Shown: positions 6,671 to 9,853 of the stretch, piece after piece
Position numbering within the stretch: position 1 is the first letter of the stretch
Layout of the letters: the number at the start of each line of letters is the position of its first letter
Assembly: GCA_900547805.1 (NCBI GenBank)
Contig: URIE01000064.1
Coordinates: 1-9,853 of the forward strand
DNA length: 9,853 nucleotides
Direction of reading: 5' to 3'
Origin: an uncultured Collinsella sp.
Lineage (GTDB): Bacteria > Actinomycetota > Coriobacteriia > Coriobacteriales > Coriobacteriaceae
Made by a program: the position numbers and the translations under genes
The notes under the pieces: model-generated
The model's database searches: none
Told to the model about the DNA's origin: nothing
Seen by the model: only the letters and a program-made list of their open reading frames with translations

Positions 6671-7171
6671 ATGAATAGTGCGGTTACGCTGGTCGACTTC
6701 GACCGGATGCTCAACGGACTCGACCATATCTATTCGGAGTTCTCGCGTACCTGCGGCCTTTCGGACTGCGCCTACTGGATGCTCGTCGATACCGGAACGG
6801 CGGGCGGCAGCATTGCCGTAAGCCGCCTGACGAGCGAATGGTTCTACAGCAAGCAGACCATTAATTCGGCAATTAAAACTTTGACGGCGCGGGGTTTCGC
6901 GACATTGGAGTTTACCGAGGGCAGCCGCAAGAACAAGGTTGTACGCCTGACCGAGGAAGGCATGCGGTTTGCCGAGCAGTATGCGTTGCCGGCACAAGGG
7001 GCCGAGCAGCGTGCTTTCGAGACACTCGAGCCCTGGGAACAGCGCGAGATTATGCGCCTGATCGGCAAATTTTCCCAGGCGCTCGGTGACGAATGCGACG
7101 CATTCAAGCAGCAGGTGGCAGCCGCAGGCCAAGCCGAGGATCAACGTGAGGGGGAGTCGTGCGACTCTTAA
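6671..7171 (+). CDS. MarR family transcriptional regulator
   Basis: A 166-aa winged-helix regulator, slightly longer than the usual 140-150 aa, the excess being a polar tail (149-166). The recognition helix is about 60-74 (SKQTINSAIKTLTARG), preceded by a helix ending in SEWF. The wing is FTEGSRKNKVVRLTEEG (81-97), the standard MarR beta-hairpin followed by the dimerisation helix. Cysteines at 28, 33, 142 and 164 could allow redox sensing, but this is only a possibility. The ATG has GGTGG 5 nt upstream, a weak ribosome site. The gene overlaps the first ABC gene by 13 bp (GTG start) or 1 bp (ATG start), so the genes are translationally coupled. It probably represses its own operon through the two upstream boxes and is released by an efflux substrate; the ligand is unknown. 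Confidence 0.93.
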   Translation: MNSAVTLVDFDRMLNGLDHIYSEFSRTCGLSDCAYWMLVDTGTAGGSIAVSRLTSEWFYSKQTINSAIKTLTARGFATLEFTEGSRKNKVVRLTEEGMRFAEQYALPAQGAEQRAFETLEPWEQREIMRLIGKFSQALGDECDAFKQQVAAAGQAEDQREGESCDS

Positions 7172-8895
7172 TGAGGTTTATGAAGCCGTACCGTAGGCTC
7201 GTTGCGGTGACGCTGCTGGTGTTGCTGGTAGACAACATCGGCACCCTGCTGGTGCCCACGATGCTGGCGAACATGGTCAACACCGGCATTACCACGGGCG
7301 ATGTCGACTACATTTTGCGCAATGGCTTCTACATGCTTATTGCGACCGGCATGGCCAGCGGCGGCGCGGTGCTGGGCTGCTATCTTTCGGCCCGCCTGGC
7401 GGCAAACGTGGCCTGCGATATCCGCAACGCCGTGTACGATAAATCGCTCGAGCTGTCTGCCAGCGATTTTGAGCAGTTTGGCACGGGATCGATGATCACG
7501 CGCTCGCTTAACGATATCAACGTGATCCAGCAGGCGATTTTGCAGACGATTCAGCTGGTGCTGCCTGTGCCGTTCTTGGCCGTAGGCGGTATCGTCTTTG
7601 CATGGTGTATCGACCCGGCCATGGGCACGCTTTTGGGCGTAGTGGTCGCGATCGTGCTGGTGGCGGCGGTCTTTACGGTTGCCAATGCGGCGCCGATCTT
7701 TATGCGCCTGCAGAGCTTCATCGACCGCATGAACGTGGTGCTGCGCGAGAACATCGTGGGCGTGCGCGTCATTCGCGCGTTTAACAAGGAGCGTCACGAG
7801 GAACAGCGTCTGGACGAGGTGTTTAGCGATTACGCGACCAACGCCATCAAGGTTAACCATCTGTTTGTGGGACTCGACAGCTCGAGCTTCTTTTTGATGA
7901 ACATCGCCGAAGTGGCAGTGCTGTGGGTGGGCGGTAACCGTGTGGGCGCCCATGCTATGCAGATCGCGAGTATCTCGGCGGTGCTTGAGTATGCGCTTCT
8001 GATTCTGTTCTTTGTGATGATGGCCCAGATGGTGGTGCTGACGCTGCCGCGCGCCGCCGCGTGTCTGAACCGTGCGCAGCAGGTGCTGGAGATTGAGCCG
8101 AGCATCATGGACGGCAAGCGCACGCTGGGTGAAGGTGTGCCCGGCTCCGAGGACGGCGCCGACGCGGTTGCCGTGTTCGACCATATGTCGTTCCGCTTTG
8201 ACGATGCCGACGAGGACACGCTGTGCGACCTGAACTTTGCCTGCCGCCGCGGGCAGACCACGGCGATTGTGGGTTCGACCGGCTCCGGCAAGTCCACGGT
8301 GGCAAAGCTGCTGCTGCGCTTCCACGATGCCACGAAGGGTGCCATTCGCCTGGACGGCGTCGATCTGCGCGAGCTTTCGCAAGACGAGATTCGCGGGCGT
8401 ATTGCCTACGTGCCGCAGAAGGCGTGGCTGTTCTCGGGCACCGTGGCGAGCAATCTGCGCTTTGGTAACGAGGATGCGACCGAAGCGGATATGCTGCACG
8501 CGCTCGAGGTTGCCCAGAGCACGTTTGTGCTTGAGCAGCCGCAGGGGCTCGATACCCCGGTGGCCCAGGGCGGTACGAACTTCTCGGGCGGTCAGCGCCA
8601 GCGTCTGGCGATTGCCCGCGCGCTCATGAAGCGCGCCGACCTGTATATCTTCGACGATAGTTTTTCGGCCCTGGACTTTAAGACCGATGCGGCCCTGCGC
8701 CATGCGCTGCAGGACGAGACGCGCGACGCGGCGGTGCTCATCATCGCGCAGCGTATCTCGACGATTTTGCATGCTGATCAGATTGTGGTGCTCAAAGACG
8801 GCGAGGTCGTGGGTCTGGGCACACACGGCGAGCTGATGGAGACCTGCGAGGTGTACCGCGCCATCGCGGAGTCGCAGATGAAGGGAGGTGAGTAG
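7159..8895 (+). CDS. ABC exporter half-transporter, ABCB/BmrC-like subunit with degenerate catalytic site
   Basis: A 578-aa membrane ATPase with an N-terminal six-helix export domain (about 13-300, helices near 13-36, 54-79, 132-150, 156-180, 243-260, 273-296) and a C-terminal nucleotide-binding domain. The latter has Walker A GSTGSGKST (372-380), Q-loop Q420, signature FSGGQ (475-479), Walker B LYIFDD (495-500) and D-loop SALD (503-506). Two catalytic residues deviate: Asp500 replaces the usual Glu, and the H-loop reads AQRIST with Gln531 for His. This is typical of the degenerate-site subunit of heterodimeric exporters such as TM287/288 and BmrCD. The partner is the next gene. The likely start is GTG 7159, with GAGGG 6 nt upstream; ATG 7171, which shares its A with the MarR stop, is the alternative. 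Substrates are probably drugs, peptides or lipids, unspecified by sequence. Confidence 0.95.
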   Translation: MRLLMRFMKPYRRLVAVTLLVLLVDNIGTLLVPTMLANMVNTGITTGDVDYILRNGFYMLIATGMASGGAVLGCYLSARLAANVACDIRNAVYDKSLELSASDFEQFGTGSMITRSLNDINVIQQAILQTIQLVLPVPFLAVGGIVFAWCIDPAMGTLLGVVVAIVLVAAVFTVANAAPIFMRLQSFIDRMNVVLRENIVGVRVIRAFNKERHEEQRLDEVFSDYATNAIKVNHLFVGLDSSSFFLMNIAEVAVLWVGGNRVGAHAMQIASISAVLEYALLILFFVMMAQMVVLTLPRAAACLNRAQQVLEIEPSIMDGKRTLGEGVPGSEDGADAVAVFDHMSFRFDDADEDTLCDLNFACRRGQTTAIVGSTGSGKSTVAKLLLRFHDATKGAIRLDGVDLRELSQDEIRGRIAYVPQKAWLFSGTVASNLRFGNEDATEADMLHALEVAQSTFVLEQPQGLDTPVAQGGTNFSGGQRQRLAIARALMKRADLYIFDDSFSALDFKTDAALRHALQDETRDAAVLIIAQRISTILHADQIVVLKDGEVVGLGTHGELMETCEVYRAIAESQMKGGE

Positions 8896-8896
8896 C

Positions 8897-9853
8897 ATGA
8901 CCGAGGAGCTCAAGAAGCAGGGTGTCATTGATGACGCCGCTGTTGCAGGGGCAGTCGAGGAGACGGCGGCCGTGCCCAAGCTGGACGCCGCCGCCAAGGC
9001 CGCGGCCGAGCGCGAAGCCCGCCGTCAGGCGCTGTACGAGGAAAACGAACGTGCCGAGGACGAGCGCGCCCGCGCCGAGACGGAGCGCATGCGCGACGTG
9101 GACGACGAGGACGAGGACGAGACGCCCCGCGATACCTGGGCGACGGTGCGACGCCTGTGGAGTGAGGCCGCCGGCGATCATTGGCGCTTCTATATCGTGT
9201 TCGCGAGCATCGTGTTCTACGTCATCTTTAACACCGCCGCGCCGGCGTACAGCGCTCTTGTCATCGACGAACTGTGGGAGCGCATACAGGTGGCGTTTGC
9301 CAACAACACCACCTTCAGCATTACTTGGGAGAACTGCGGTAGGACCATCTTCGTCTACTTTATGATCTGGACGGCCGCCGGCTCGTTCTATGCGCTGCAA
9401 AGCTTTTTGATGTCGAGTGTTGCCGAGCGCCTCAACCTGCGTCTGCGTAACCGCATCGCACAAAAGCTCAGCCGCCTGCCGCTCGCCTACTTTGATGCGC
9501 ATCGTCCCGGCGAGGTGGTCAGCCGCGCGACCAACGACTTGGACAAGATGTCCGAGAGCATGCAGCGCGGATTGCTGCAACTGCTGGTGTCGATCGGTAC
9601 CGTGTCGGGCGCCATAATCATGATGTTCGTCTATAGCGTTCAGCTCACGCTGGTCTTTTTGGGCTTTACGGCTGTGTCGCTGCTGGTGACCAAGGTGGTC
9701 TCGTCCCGCACGCATGCGGTGACCGGCGAGCGTCAGGAGTGGGTCTCTAAGATCACGAGCGCGGTCGAGGAGGGCTATTCGGGTCGCCTAGTGATTCGCG
9801 CGTTCAACCGCGAGCGCCAGAGCTCTGCCGAGGTGCACGAGGCCTCGGGCCTG
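8897..9853 (+). CDS. ABC exporter half-transporter, second subunit, 3' truncated by the window
   Basis: The frame is open through the window end, giving 319 visible residues. It starts at the ATG at 8897, 1 bp after the preceding stop, with GGAGG 8 nt upstream. Residues 1-80 form a highly charged, Ala/Glu/Arg-rich extension likely to be helical or coiled coil (30-67), ending in the acidic run DDEDEDE (69-75). The export domain then begins: helices near 97-118, 150-170, 226-246 and 250-268, with the family signature LPLAYFDAHRPGEVVSR (194-210) and the coupling region VIRAFNRE (299-306). The nucleotide-binding domain lies outside the window. As partner of the degenerate subunit, it is expected to carry the intact catalytic Glu and His. 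The long acidic extension is unusual against typical ABCB-type half-transporters, which begin about 15-20 residues before helix 1. Confidence 0.93.
   Translation, partial: MTEELKKQGVIDDAAVAGAVEETAAVPKLDAAAKAAAEREARRQALYEENERAEDERARAETERMRDVDDEDEDETPRDTWATVRRLWSEAAGDHWRFYIVFASIVFYVIFNTAAPAYSALVIDELWERIQVAFANNTTFSITWENCGRTIFVYFMIWTAAGSFYALQSFLMSSVAERLNLRLRNRIAQKLSRLPLAYFDAHRPGEVVSRATNDLDKMSESMQRGLLQLLVSIGTVSGAIIMMFVYSVQLTLVFLGFTAVSLLVTKVVSSRTHAVTGERQEWVSKITSAVEEGYSGRLVIRAFNRERQSSAEVHEASGL

Noticed and set aside
7168..8997. A 609-codon open frame on the - strand opposite the first ABC transporter gene
   Set aside because: Its product is a low-complexity His/Arg/Gln-rich string with no family features; it is the usual antisense shadow of a GC-rich coding gene.

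Overview
The window is GC-rich, densely coded bacterial chromosome. Its GlmS, its paired ABC exporter genes behind a MarR regulator, its small lineage-type proteins and its codon use suggest a gut actinobacterium of the Coriobacteriia, with Collinsella or a close relative the best guess. This placement rests on general recognition, not on a database search. I see no rRNA, tRNA, CRISPR array, transposase or prophage gene. Both ends cut through genes.

Layout. (1) Positions 1-1121 hold the isomerase half of glmS on the + strand, closed by a strong terminator at 1145-1184. (2) A GntR/FadR-type (FCD) regulator lies on the - strand (1237-1968). Its stop codon sits inside a palindromic repeat-like terminator. 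It is divergent from a YeiH-family putative sulfate exporter (2132-3166), and the 163-bp gap between them probably carries both promoters. (3) A 266-bp non-coding stretch (3167-3432) contains a 15-bp inverted repeat and competing hairpins. It leads into an unusual regulator (3433-4650), a degenerate AAA+ domain followed by a Fis-type helix-turn-helix. (4) Next is a one-pass membrane protein of unknown function (4735-5310), convergent with a nitroreductase on the - strand (5384-5905). (5) A fairly AT-rich divergent gap (5906-6199) precedes a small acidic cytoplasmic protein (6200-6490), which has a near-perfect ribosome binding site and its own terminator. (6) The last block is a probable operon: a MarR regulator (6671-7171), which overlaps the first half-transporter (7159-8895), followed by the second half-transporter (8897 to beyond the window end).

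How the genes fit together. The clearest functional unit is the MarR plus two-gene ABC exporter. Two identical 14-bp boxes, 34 bp apart, overlap and follow its promoter, which suggests autoregulated drug or metabolite efflux by a heterodimer with one degenerate ATP site. The FCD regulator and YeiH pair suggests ligand-controlled export of sulfate, sulfite or a related anion. The most unusual items are the degenerate enhancer-binding-protein-like regulator, the structured DNA/RNA upstream of it, the tandem operator, and the charged N-terminal extension on the second half-transporter. I did not find convincing evidence of a wholly new multi-gene system.
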